Shown here: positions 35,195 through 43,809 of the stretch, one piece after another | Numbering within the stretch: position 1 is the stretch's first letter | Layout: each line of letters starts with the position of its first letter | Source: Clostridiales bacterium | Lineage (GTDB): Bacteria; Bacillota; Clostridia; Oscillospirales; CAG-382 | Assembly: GCA_003343885.1 (NCBI GenBank) | Contig: QAKH01000021.1 | Location: 1 to 55,915, forward strand | Direction of reading: 5' to 3' | DNA length: 55,915 nucleotides | Notes under the pieces: generated by a model | Database searches by the model: none | Told to the model about the DNA's origin: nothing | Seen by the model: the letters and a program-made list of their open reading frames with translations, nothing else | Program-made: the position numbers and the translations under genes

Positions 35195-35905
35195 CTAATC
35201 ACGTCTGTTTCTTCCGCCTACAATGACAATAATTCTTAGCAGGTTTGCAAGTGCCACCGCAAGAGCCGCAACATATGTAAGCGCCGCGGCACGCAAAGTC
35301 TTTCCGGCATTTTTCAAGTCGGTATCGGAAAAGCGTCCGCTGCTTTCAAGGGCGGCGAGCGCACGCCGGCTTGCGTTGAACTCGACGGGCAGTGTTATGA
35401 GCTGAAAAAGCGCAGCAAGTCCGAAAGCGAGTATTCCGATATAGCAAAGGCCGAACATGTCAAGAACAAGTCCGAGAATTATAAGCGGCATCGCAAGATT
35501 TGAACCGATGGCGCAGATAGGTATAATGGCGTTTCTTATGACAAGAGGCGCATATTTTTCAGCGTGCTGAACGGCGTGTCCCGCTTCGTGTGCCGCAACT
35601 CCTATTGCCGCCGCACTGTTGTTTGCGTATACTGCGTCTGAAAGCCTTATCACGCCGGCTTTCGGATCGTAGTGGTCGGTCAAGTTGCCCGAAACATGTT
35701 CAATACGTATATTGGTAAGTCCGTTTGCGTCAAGTATGCGTCTTGCGGCGTCCATGCCGGTATACCCTGACGAGCTTGGAACTTTTGAATATTTTTTAAA
35801 AGTGGAATTGACGTTCGCCGACGCCCACATGGCAAGTATTACCGCCGGAAGCACAATAAGGACGTACGTCCACAAAGAGTCACTGCTGTAATAAAAAAAT
35901 GGCAT
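35195..35905 (-). CDS. YugP-type membrane zinc metallopeptidase
   Basis: This 236-residue membrane protein belongs to the neutral zinc metallopeptidase family PF04298 (B. subtilis YugP). The zinc motif HEAGH is at residues 106-110, in VAAHEAGHAVQHAEKY. Hydrophobic segments lie at about 14-30, 128-152, 155-172 and 208-230. Its ATG follows the stop codon of the upstream YgjV-like gene with no gap, and GGGAG precedes it inside that gene. The substrate is unknown. Confidence 0.9.
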   Translation of the reverse strand: MPFFYYSSDSLWTYVLIVLPAVILAMWASANVNSTFKKYSKVPSSSGYTGMDAARRILDANGLTNIRIEHVSGNLTDHYDPKAGVIRLSDAVYANNSAAAIGVAAHEAGHAVQHAEKYAPLVIRNAIIPICAIGSNLAMPLIILGLVLDMFGLCYIGILAFGLAALFQLITLPVEFNASRRALAALESSGRFSDTDLKNAGKTLRAAALTYVAALAVALANLLRIIVIVGGRNRRD

Positions 35906-36415
35906 TTATTTTTCTCCCTTCAAAAGCTTTGTTCTGACAAAGAACAGTATAACGGACAGCATGTTGGCGGATTCGCAGACAATTGCTCCGATAGAAAACG
36001 TAAAGACGTTGTATATAAGCCACATCGGAGATACCGCCGCAAGCTGAATAATTCTCATTTTTGCGGGATTTCTTAAGAACATGCCGAAACTTCCGATAAG
36101 CTGCGCCGCACAGGCGATTACCGAAAGAGGACCGTCAAACGTAAAAATCGTTGCAGCAACATATAATATGCACACACCAACCAGTGTTTTATACGGCTTT
36201 TGCTTTTTTTCCGCTATATAGCCGAAACCTCTTGCAACATTTATAAGGTTAAGCAACGAACCTGTGTATGCGCCGAGCAGATAAAAGTTTATTGCAAAAC
36301 AAAGTCCGCCGGCAGCCTGCGCTGAAAAATAAAGTTTGTTGTCCTTGAACTGGAACGAAGATATCGTTATAATTGCTCCGATAACACCGAAAAGCTGCGC
36401 AACTATCTCAGTCAT
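35906..36415 (-). CDS. YgjV-family inner membrane protein
   Basis: This 169-residue protein has about five hydrophobic segments and the YgjV/PF10688 pattern QLFGVIGAIITISSFQFKDNKLYFSAQAAGGLCFAINFYLLGA near the start. The start is put at the ATG at 36415 behind GGAGG; a longer frame runs back into fmt without a ribosome site. Function is unknown. It is an unusual passenger between fmt and yugP and may be translationally coupled to yugP. Confidence 0.8.
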   Translation of the reverse strand: MTEIVAQLFGVIGAIITISSFQFKDNKLYFSAQAAGGLCFAINFYLLGAYTGSLLNLINVARGFGYIAEKKQKPYKTLVGVCILYVAATIFTFDGPLSVIACAAQLIGSFGMFLRNPAKMRIIQLAAVSPMWLIYNVFTFSIGAIVCESANMLSVILFFVRTKLLKGEK

Positions 36416-36443
36416 ACTGCCTCCGCTATATCTAAATTTAAAT

Positions 36444-37394
36444 TTACTTGACGCTGTCAGACGAAAATACGCTTCCGACCGCAATTTTTCTGCCGTTTAT
36501 CATGTCAGCGGCAGAAAGAAGTCCCTTTCCCTCAGGCTTAAAAGATCTTATTGTGACCGTGCCGTTAAGACAGCCGACCGTAACGCCGCTTTTGGCGTCT
36601 GCCCTTATAACCTTACCGGGAATACCGTCATAACTCTCCTCTTTATTGCACACACTGTCATAAAGCTTCACGATTTTTCCGTCAAGATAAGCAAACGCTC
36701 CGGGAAACGGAGAAAGTCCTCTTATTCGGTTGTGGACGGATTTGGCGTCTGAAGAAAAATTGATAAGACATTCTTCGTTTGAAATTTTTTCAGCGTAAGT
36801 CGCAAGATTGTCGTCCTGCTTTATTCTTGTTATTTTTCCGCTCTCGATGTCATCAAGCGTTTTTACGAGCAGTTTTCCGCCGCACTCGGCAAGCGTGTCA
36901 AAGAGTTCGCCTGTGGTTGTGTTTTCACCGATAGGCACGCGTTCTGTTAAAAGAATGTCGCCCGTGTCCATGCCTGCCGCCATAAACATTGTTGTAATGC
37001 CCGTATAGGCGTCTCCGTTGATAACTGCACGCTGAATGGGGGCGGCTCCCCGGTATGCCGGCAGAAGCGAGCCGTGAACATTCACGCACCCGTATTTAGG
37101 AAAGTCGAGCACATACTGCGGAAGTATTTTGCCATATGCTACAACCACTATAATATCGGGACTTAACTTTTCAAGAAGTCCGGATATCGCTCCGTCACGA
37201 AGAGATTCAGGCTGATATACTTCAAGTCCCTGCTCTATGGCGTATTTTTTTACGTCGCAGAAGGCGACCTTCATTCCTCTGCCTTGTTTCTTGTCAGGCT
37301 GAGTTATTACGCCGACAACATTTTTACCGGCTTTTATTAAGGCGTCAAAACACGCCTTGGCAAAGTCCGGCGTTCCCATAAACAGTATTTTCAC
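36444..37394 (-). CDS. fmt: Methionyl-tRNA formyltransferase
   Basis: Fmt formylates initiator Met-tRNA with 10-formyl-THF. The start is taken as GTG at 37394: AAAGGA lies eight bases upstream and the protein then begins MKILFMGTPDFA, the usual Fmt N-terminus. An ATG six bases earlier (37400) would be only two bases from the ribosome site. The 316 residues include the formyl-THF catalytic region VNVHGSLLPAYRGAAPIQRA near residue 108 and MDTGDILL near residue 146, plus the C-terminal tRNA-binding beta-barrel domain. It is downstream of def, the functional partner that removes the formyl group. Confidence 0.96.
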   Translation of the reverse strand: MKILFMGTPDFAKACFDALIKAGKNVVGVITQPDKKQGRGMKVAFCDVKKYAIEQGLEVYQPESLRDGAISGLLEKLSPDIIVVVAYGKILPQYVLDFPKYGCVNVHGSLLPAYRGAAPIQRAVINGDAYTGITTMFMAAGMDTGDILLTERVPIGENTTTGELFDTLAECGGKLLVKTLDDIESGKITRIKQDDNLATYAEKISNEECLINFSSDAKSVHNRIRGLSPFPGAFAYLDGKIVKLYDSVCNKEESYDGIPGKVIRADAKSGVTVGCLNGTVTIRSFKPEGKGLLSAADMINGRKIAVGSVFSSDSVK

Positions 37395-37545
37395 TTGCAT
37401 AATCCTTTCGTAGGCACAGTTATTCAAAAATTTCATGGTCAGCGGCAATCTTTATTTTGCCGAGTATATTGCAGACTTCCGTATTTTGTTAAATACAGAA
37501 CACACTACTACGGCGTTATCTTTCATTATGGCGTTATAAGCCGGT

Positions 37546-38031
37546 TTATTCGTATTCCTCAGGATCTAACATGCGTATAACCTTGTCAGTGTATAAAATT
37601 CCGTCGAGATGATCGTACTCATGGCACAAACAGCGCGCGAACAGATCTGTTCCGGTGTACTCAAACCACTTACCGTTACGGTCCTGCGCTTTTACGGTAA
37701 CCTTTGCCGGTCTTGACGTTATGCCGTATTTTCCCGGCACGGAGAGACAGCCCTCGGCTCCTTCCTGTTTGCCCTCGGTAAAAATTATCTCCGGATTGAT
37801 AAATTCCACAAACTCATGTTTTCCTTCCTCGACTCCGGTATCGATAACATAAATGCGGCGGAGAATTCCGACCTGCGGAGCGGCAAGACCTACGCCGTTA
37901 GCTTTTTTGAGAGTGTCGCGCATATCGTCTAAAAGCGTGATGATTTTCGGCGTTATCTCGGTTACCGGCTTGCTCTTTTTGCGTAATAGTTCGTTGTCGT
38001 ATTCTTCGGTGAGTATCTTTAGTGTTGCCAA
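37546..38031 (-). CDS. def: Peptide deformylase
   Basis: Deformylase removes the N-formyl group from nascent proteins. All three motifs are present: GVGLAAPQVG (46-55), EGCLSVPG with Cys95, and HEYDH (137-141) for the metal. At 161 residues it has the usual length. The start is a TTG codon at 38031 with AGAGG eight bases upstream. It lies between priA and fmt, a widespread clostridial order. Confidence 0.97.
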   Translation of the reverse strand: MATLKILTEEYDNELLRKKSKPVTEITPKIITLLDDMRDTLKKANGVGLAAPQVGILRRIYVIDTGVEEGKHEFVEFINPEIIFTEGKQEGAEGCLSVPGKYGITSRPAKVTVKAQDRNGKWFEYTGTDLFARCLCHEYDHLDGILYTDKVIRMLDPEEYE

Positions 38032-38155
38032 GTTTTATACCTCTTTTCGAAAAAGTTTGTGAGTCAGTGAATTGTACATGAAAAATAAATATGAGTACAG
38101 AAAGTTCCGGCAGTGCGCACCGTTGTTTTTCCATGTATGTAAAAATAAGCGTTAG

Positions 38156-40744
38156 TTAAAGATTGGTTGGATTTATGTCGGCTGAAAAAGCTACGTCCTT
38201 GACCGAAGAAACAAATTCTTTAAAAATATGCGATAACATCGCCCTGAAACGTGGCGTAGCCCGACATTTTATAATAAATCTCATGCGGTATTTTCCCGCA
38301 AGACGGTATATTTCATTTTTAAACGGGCCAAACAGAATAAATTTAACGTCCGAAAAATCGTTTTTGGCGGCAGTGTCAAGCGATTCCTTAAAATTTCTGA
38401 CGGCGTTAATGACATCGGTTTCCACTTCCGAGGAAAATCCGGCGGTCACAATATCGCAAAACGGCGGAAACACATTTGCCTTGCGGAACGCTATCTCAAG
38501 TTCGTAAAATTTCTCATAATCCTGCGACGCCGCAAGGTTAAGAACTTCATTGTCCGGAACATACGTCTGGATAACGGCTTTTCCGGGTACGCCTTTTGCA
38601 CGTCCGGCTCTTCCGAGCACCTGTGTGAGCAAAGAAAAGGTTTTTTCATTTGCTCTGAAATCGTTTATAAAAAGCGAAATGTCGGCGTTTGCGATTCCGA
38701 CAAGCGAAACGCCCGGAAAATCATGTCCTTTTGCCACCATTTGCGTGCCTACAAGTATATCCGCTTCACCATTTCGGAAAGAGGAAAGAATCTTCTCGTG
38801 CGAATATTTTTTGCTTGTGGTATCCGCGTCCATACGCAGTACACGGGCTTTCGGGAACTCTTTGGCGAGCATTTCCTCAACAAGCTGCGTGCCGCTCCCG
38901 ACAAAAGATATGCGGCTTTTTGAACAGTTCGGGCAAACAGTCGGCACATCACATGTATATCCGCAGTAATGGCATGTCATGACGGATTTTTTGCCTCTCG
39001 GCATCTTGTGATGAGTTAACGACACGCTGCAGTTGGGACAAGTGAAAACGTATCCGCAGCTTCTGCAAAGCGCAAAAGCACGGTACCCTCTTCTGTTGAT
39101 AAACAGTATTGCCTGCTTGTCTTCCTCAAGACATTTCTCTAACTCTTTCCGAAGCGTTTGCCCTATCACAAGCGGAATTTCCGATTCCTCCGGCGATTTG
39201 GCCGAAAGCTGTTCGGAGGAAAAATCATATTCAGTCATTTTTTGCGCTTTTTCATCAGCCGATGAGTCAAAAGCGTCGTCCGGAGCTACAAAGTACGGCT
39301 CGTTTTTCATGTCGGCAAACTCAACTTCGGGAAGTCCCGAGTCGCCGTACCGGCTCTTAAGCTGTATGAGTGAGTATTTTCCTATTTTCGCATTATAAAA
39401 GCTTTCTACTGCGGGAGTTGCGGACGCCATAACAAGAAGAGCCTTGTTGTACACGCACCTGAACTTCGCAATATCTCTTGCGTGGTATTTGGGAGATTTG
39501 TCCGATTTAAAAGAACCGTCGTGTTCTTCGTCCATGACAATAAGTCCTATGTTGTCAAGAGGCGCAAACACCGCCGAACGGGTGCCGATAACAATTCTTG
39601 CGCCGCCGTCGGTAATTTTTTTCCAGGCGTCTGTGCGCTCTCCCTCGGACAATGCCGAATGTATCATAACTATTCCGCTTTTCTCGTATCTTGCGGAGAA
39701 ACGCCCCAAAGTCTGGGAAGTAAGCGCGATTTCCGGTACAAGCACTATTACGTTTTTGCCGTCCTCAAGTACTTTGTCTATAAGTTTTAGTATTACATTG
39801 GTTTTTCCGCTGCCGGTGACGCCCCAGAGAAGCGCCGCCTTTGGCTCGCTGTTTTTATAAAGCTTAACAAGCTTGTTATATGCGCCTTCCTGCTCGTCTG
39901 AAAGAGTAAAATCACCGTATTCTGCCGTATCAAAAGAGGTCAGCGAGTTTATCTCCGAACGGTCAAGGTTTGCCTTGAAAAGCCGGATAACGCCTTTTTT
40001 TGCAAGTTCTTTGAGGACCGAGATACCTGCGTCCGTTTCACGCATAAGCTCCGAAACAGGGCAGGGGGAGTCGTACTGCGACAGTGCTTCCGCAACGCTT
40101 TTTTGCTTTGGCGTAAGAGAAACGCCGGCGGTTACATCTTCTTCCGGATTGTCAGTTTTTCGGCATAATACGGCGTATTGCTCATCCTTTGTGTTTGAAA
40201 AACATTCAAAGTCCTGTTTTTTTTCACAAAGTTTTAAGGCGATAAGGTTTTTCACTCCTGAAACTGCCGTAGAGCCGTATTGTTTTTTTAACTCGGTAAT
40301 GGATACCCTGCCTTCACGGCATATAAACTCGTACATGCTGCGTGCCGCCGGGTTCAGCTTTTCCTCGGCTGCGTCAGACTTATTTTCTGACGGGGAATAA
40401 AAAGAAACGCTTCTCACGCCAAGACCTGACGGAAGCACACACTTTACGGCGTCGCCGACCGAACAGAAAAGCCTTTCGCTCATAAAACTGCAAAGCTCCA
40501 AAAGCTCCGGTTTTACATACAAATAACTCCCCGGAACTCCCAAAATCGGCTTTGTCTTTTCGTACGACGAGGTGTCGCTTATACTTTCCACAACGGCGTT
40601 TTTAGTGTTGTTTCCTCCGCCAAAGGGCACAACGACAACAGCTCCCGGTTTAACGACAGATTGCATTTGAAACGGGATATGGTAGCTGTAACTCTTGTCA
40701 ATGGCATACGGGGCGTTTAGTATTCTTACACATGCATACAGCAC
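38156..40744 (-). CDS. priA: Primosomal protein N' (replication restart helicase)
   Basis: PriA restarts stalled replication forks as a 3'-5' DNA helicase. The start is GTG at 40744 with GGAGG nine bases upstream. The 862 residues include an N-terminal DNA-binding domain (AYVR-like ACVRILNAPYAIDKSYSY), Walker A LLWGVTGSGKTNV near residue 305, the DEEHD box near residue 400, and the zinc cysteine array CRSCGYVFTCPNC...CHYCGY...CPNC near residues 560-610. Helicase motifs V and VI (GTQMVAKGHDFPGV, LLTQVLGRAGRA) follow. An insertion of about 30 residues around ~485-520 (SSADEKAQKMTEYDFSSEQLSA) is not typical. Confidence 0.96.
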   Translation of the reverse strand: MLYACVRILNAPYAIDKSYSYHIPFQMQSVVKPGAVVVVPFGGGNNTKNAVVESISDTSSYEKTKPILGVPGSYLYVKPELLELCSFMSERLFCSVGDAVKCVLPSGLGVRSVSFYSPSENKSDAAEEKLNPAARSMYEFICREGRVSITELKKQYGSTAVSGVKNLIALKLCEKKQDFECFSNTKDEQYAVLCRKTDNPEEDVTAGVSLTPKQKSVAEALSQYDSPCPVSELMRETDAGISVLKELAKKGVIRLFKANLDRSEINSLTSFDTAEYGDFTLSDEQEGAYNKLVKLYKNSEPKAALLWGVTGSGKTNVILKLIDKVLEDGKNVIVLVPEIALTSQTLGRFSARYEKSGIVMIHSALSEGERTDAWKKITDGGARIVIGTRSAVFAPLDNIGLIVMDEEHDGSFKSDKSPKYHARDIAKFRCVYNKALLVMASATPAVESFYNAKIGKYSLIQLKSRYGDSGLPEVEFADMKNEPYFVAPDDAFDSSADEKAQKMTEYDFSSEQLSAKSPEESEIPLVIGQTLRKELEKCLEEDKQAILFINRRGYRAFALCRSCGYVFTCPNCSVSLTHHKMPRGKKSVMTCHYCGYTCDVPTVCPNCSKSRISFVGSGTQLVEEMLAKEFPKARVLRMDADTTSKKYSHEKILSSFRNGEADILVGTQMVAKGHDFPGVSLVGIANADISLFINDFRANEKTFSLLTQVLGRAGRAKGVPGKAVIQTYVPDNEVLNLAASQDYEKFYELEIAFRKANVFPPFCDIVTAGFSSEVETDVINAVRNFKESLDTAAKNDFSDVKFILFGPFKNEIYRLAGKYRMRFIIKCRATPRFRAMLSHIFKEFVSSVKDVAFSADINPTNL

Positions 40745-40916
40745 TTTGATTTTCCTCCAAATTCTCCGTAAAAAGCGAGAATCTTTGAGATAGTAATTTT
40801 ACGTCGTTTTTTACGCGTGGACAGCTTTTAAAAAAACACGTGCGCCGGGACCGGAATTGTGCGATGCCGCGGCACTCAAACGCTGTCATTATGCGCAGAA
40901 GCTTGCTTGTGAGAAG

Positions 40917-41240
40917 TTATATTTCCTCTTCCTGTTCCTTTATAGCTTCTTTTTCGCGCTCGGAAAGTTCGACGGTTTCAAGATTTCCCTGCTCGTCCAA
41001 CGTCTTTATGAGCATCTCTCCGTTGTAAAGCATGTTTATCGCTTCCTTTACCGGCTTTTCATCAGTCTTTTCCGCTTTTTTACCGGTAGTCAGAGCCTTA
41101 TACTGCTCATACTCGGGATGTTCCTTTTCATAATTTTCCTTGTCGATTACGTATCTTGCACCTTTGGCTGCCGCCATGACAAGAGTATAACGGTTGTACT
41201 TGTTGTTTTGTGAAAGATCTGCAATTGATGGCTTTACCAT
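40917..41240 (-). CDS. rpoZ: RNA polymerase omega subunit
   Basis: Omega helps assemble the RNA polymerase core. The N-terminal MVKPSIADLSQNNKYNRYTLVMAAAKGAR pattern is recognisable. The 107 residues include a charged, lysine/glutamate-rich middle and tail that is longer than in E. coli. AAAGGAG stands eight bases before the ATG. It is placed between gmk and priA, as in many Firmicutes. Confidence 0.9.
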   Translation of the reverse strand: MVKPSIADLSQNNKYNRYTLVMAAAKGARYVIDKENYEKEHPEYEQYKALTTGKKAEKTDEKPVKEAINMLYNGEMLIKTLDEQGNLETVELSEREKEAIKEQEEEI

Positions 41241-41413
41241 AATATCTGCTCCTTTATAATATATGAGGTAATGTATTTATTTATATTTTTGCCTGATAAT
41301 CAAAATATATCTTTTTTTCTTACAATAAAATAATTCTAAGTAATCTTGTCCGTATTGGTTTTATTTCAACAGATTCCGGATGACAAAAAACGGACTTGCA
41401 CGCTTTTTACTTT

Positions 41414-42115
41414 TTAAATAAACTCTGCTGCAACGGAAAACTGTTTTGAGGCACGAAGTGCGTCGGCTCGTACTATGGAAAGTATGTCGGCGGCGCATTT
41501 TTTTGCCATTCCCGCCCGGTTTACCGTTATATAGTCGTATAAAAGACAGGCTCTAAGCTCTTTTTCGGCAATTGCCGTACGGTCCGCAATTACCTGCTCG
41601 GACTCGGTTCCTCTTGAGCGAAGCCTTTCGTGAAGTACCTGCTTGCTTTCCGGAGCGATGAAAATCATAAGTGCGTCGGGACACAGCGCTTTTACTTTCA
41701 TTGCGCCCTGCACTTCAATTTCAAGGATTACGTGCTTCCTTTTTTCACGCATGATGTCCGTGTAGCTCTTGGGAGTTCCGTAATAGTTTCCGTTGTACTC
41801 GGCGTATTCGAGCAAGCCTTTCTCGGAAATCATCTTTTCAAAGTCGGCTCTCGTTTTAAAAAAATAATTTACGCCGTCTATTTCTCCCTGTCTTGGCTGC
41901 CTTGTGGTAGCGGAAACGGAGTATACAAATTCGTCGCTCATTTTGAAAAGCTCCGAAAGCACCGTTCCTTTTCCCACTCCGGAAGGTCCTGACACCACTA
42001 TAAGTCTGCCTTTGGTTTTACCGGCTATATCAGCTATATCGGCTATATCGGCCGCCTGTCCCTGGTTGCCGCCCGGCTGTCCGTCGTTGCCTTTTATTTG
42101 TTTTTCAGTGTTCAT
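41414..42115 (-). CDS. gmk: Guanylate kinase with N-terminal extension
   Basis: Gmk phosphorylates GMP to GDP. The start is put at the ATG at 42115, behind GAGGA at eight bases and overlapping the remA stop by 11 bases; a longer frame to 42175 lacks a ribosome site. The kinase begins with VVSGPSGVGKGTV (P-loop), then SVSATTRQPRQGEIDGVNYFF, YGTP and LEIEVQGAMKVK. Before it lies a ~35-residue Gly/Gln/Asn-rich extension ending in DIADIADIAG, encoded by a 9-base tandem repeat. Guanylate kinases normally start almost directly at the P-loop strand. Confidence 0.94.
   Translation of the reverse strand: MNTEKQIKGNDGQPGGNQGQAADIADIADIAGKTKGRLIVVSGPSGVGKGTVLSELFKMSDEFVYSVSATTRQPRQGEIDGVNYFFKTRADFEKMISEKGLLEYAEYNGNYYGTPKSYTDIMREKRKHVILEIEVQGAMKVKALCPDALMIFIAPESKQVLHERLRSRGTESEQVIADRTAIAEKELRACLLYDYITVNRAGMAKKCAADILSIVRADALRASKQFSVAAEFI
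42023..42049 (-). repeat. 9-bp tandem repeat in the gmk 5' end
   Basis: Three 9-base units of the form RGCTATATC on the plus strand (42023, 42032, 42041) encode the repeated Asp-Ile-Ala of the Gmk extension on the minus strand. Confidence 0.85.
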
Positions 42116-42377
42116 CTGTTTTGTCCTCGTTTTCGTCCTCGTTTTCGCTGTTGAGCCTTGTCTGAATGGATTCACAGCTTAACGCAGATAAAATCACGTG
42201 TCCGCTGTCGGCTATAATAACGGAGCGGGTTTTCTTTCCGCTTGTGGCGTCAATAAGCTTAAGAGCGTCACGCATGTCCTGTATAAGGCGCTTTATGGGA
42301 GCAGCGTCCGGACTTACTACGGACACAACTTTTTGTGAGTTAACCATATTGCCGTATCCTATATTTATAAGCTTCAT
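42105..42377 (-). CDS. remA: RemA-like DUF370 regulator
   Basis: RemA/YlzA is a small DNA-binding protein that activates matrix and osmoprotection genes in Bacillus. In other Firmicutes it is a conserved neighbour of yicC and gmk. The 90-residue protein starts MKLINIGYGNMVNSQKVVSVVSPDAAPIKRLI, as the family does, followed by DATSGKKTRSVIIADSGHVILSAL. The acidic C-terminus NSENEDENEDKTDEH is coded by a 12-base GAAAACGAGGAC-type repeat and overlaps the gmk start. Confidence 0.92.
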   Translation of the reverse strand: MKLINIGYGNMVNSQKVVSVVSPDAAPIKRLIQDMRDALKLIDATSGKKTRSVIIADSGHVILSALSCESIQTRLNSENEDENEDKTDEH

Positions 42378-42568
42378 AGTTTTTTCCTTTCGTCTGCACG
42401 TCTGTATGCAGCCATGTTATTTCTCAAAGAATACTGAAACAAACAATAAGCATAATAAAAATTCATGACTGCTATCTGTTTGAAATGAAAAGAGAATAAG
42501 CGTTCAAAATACTGAAATGAAATATCCACCCAAAATTCTGAAACGTTCGTACTGAATTCTGAATTTTC

Positions 42569-43453
42569 TCACTCAATATTTTGAATTTGCTCACGTATTT
42601 TCTCGGTCTCGCTTTTTGCGTCTACAACTACCTTTGCAATTTCCGAGCTGTTGCACTTGGAACCGGTCGTATTTATTTCCCTGTTTATTTCCTGAAGAAG
42701 AAAGTCAAGTTTTCTTCCGCAAGGGGAATCATCCGGAGCGCCGACTATTTCCCTGAACTGCTTTATATGGCTTTTTAAGCGGACAAGCTCTTCGTCCACC
42801 GCAACACGGTCGGCAAAAATAGCGACTTCCTCAATTATGCGGCCCTTGTCAATTTCAAGACCGTTACACAGCTCCTCAATTCTCTCGGTAAGTCTTTTTT
42901 CATACTGAGAAACAATTTCCGGAGAGAGAACCTCGATTTTTAATACATATTCTTCAACAACATCGATTTTTTGCAGCAAATCCGCTTTGAGTCTGGTTCC
43001 TTCGGATTTTTTCATGCCGGCGAACTCCTCAAATGCCTTTTCAAGAGCCGGCAGTACGCGTTCCCACAGCTCGTCCGCTGTATCTTCTTTGATTGTACCG
43101 GTGAACACGTCCTTGTTCTGGGCGACACGCATTACCGAGATATCGTCCCTTAACCCGAATTTGTCACGCAGCTGCTCAAGACATTCAAGATAGTTGAGAA
43201 GATAAGCTTCGTCTATCTGGAAAAGAGTACCTGCGGCTCCCGGAGCCGTTTCAACAGTAACGTAAATGTCGAGTTTTCCTCGTGTAGTATATTTTCCTGC
43301 AAAAGCTTTTATTTTTTCTTCAATTCTGCTGTATGCGCGGGGCAGCTTGCAGTTTATGTCGAGATAGCGGGAGTTTACCGATTTCACTTCAACGGTAACT
43401 ATTACCTGCTCTCCCTGTATGCGGCCGTAGCCGCAGCCGGTCATGCTAAGAAT
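42569..43453 (-). CDS. yicC: YicC-family endoribonuclease
   Basis: YicC/YloC proteins are stress-linked RNases. The 291 residues from the nearest ATG (43444) start TGCGYGRIQGEQVIVTVEVKSVNSRYLDIN and end with the conserved EINREINTTGSKCNSSEIAKVVVDAK region. The only good ribosome site, GGAGG, is 16 bases from that ATG but seven bases from an in-frame ATT at 43453. An ATT start would give M-L-S-M-T-G, close to the family-typical MIRSMTG. I therefore list the ATT as the probable start. The gene heads the long leftward cluster and is preceded by a consensus promoter. Confidence 0.9.
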   Translation of the reverse strand: MLSMTGCGYGRIQGEQVIVTVEVKSVNSRYLDINCKLPRAYSRIEEKIKAFAGKYTTRGKLDIYVTVETAPGAAGTLFQIDEAYLLNYLECLEQLRDKFGLRDDISVMRVAQNKDVFTGTIKEDTADELWERVLPALEKAFEEFAGMKKSEGTRLKADLLQKIDVVEEYVLKIEVLSPEIVSQYEKRLTERIEELCNGLEIDKGRIIEEVAIFADRVAVDEELVRLKSHIKQFREIVGAPDDSPCGRKLDFLLQEINREINTTGSKCNSSEIAKVVVDAKSETEKIREQIQNIE

Positions 43454-43510
43454 ACGTATCCCTCCGAAATCTTTATATATGCCGCAAAAGCATAATATTT
43501 TTCTATGATA

Positions 43511-43539
43511 ATTATAGACTGCGCCATTTTTTTTGTCAA
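43511..43539 (-). promoter_or_regulatory. Consensus promoter of the yicC-remA-gmk-rpoZ cluster
   Basis: On the minus strand TTGACA (43539-43534) and TATAAT (43516-43511) are separated by 17 bases. The transcript would begin about 50 bases before yicC. Confidence 0.85.
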
Positions 43540-43809
43540 GCTTTAGCCGGAATTTTCAGCATTTTTAATGATTAAAACAGCACTTTTCCCGGATATTTGT
43601 TGTTTTGTTCTTACAAGCTCAATCGTTTTGCTTGTTTAATATTGCCTAAAAGAAAAATGTCCCCAAAAAACACAATAGAGTCTTGAAGATACATTTTCTA
43701 AATGTTAAAATTTACCTGTAAAAACAAGTATAACACTGACTTTACAAAGTATAACCTTTTGCAATATGAACTTTTATAACACTATCCTTCAAAGAAAGGC
43801 GGAGAGTAT
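43540..43809 (+). other. Intergenic region before the epimerase-like gene
   Basis: This AT-rich 270-base stretch holds a repeated TATAACACT (43729-43737 and 43775-43783). Neither copy has a convincing -35 at 17 bases. I see no gene or terminator here. Confidence 0.5.
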
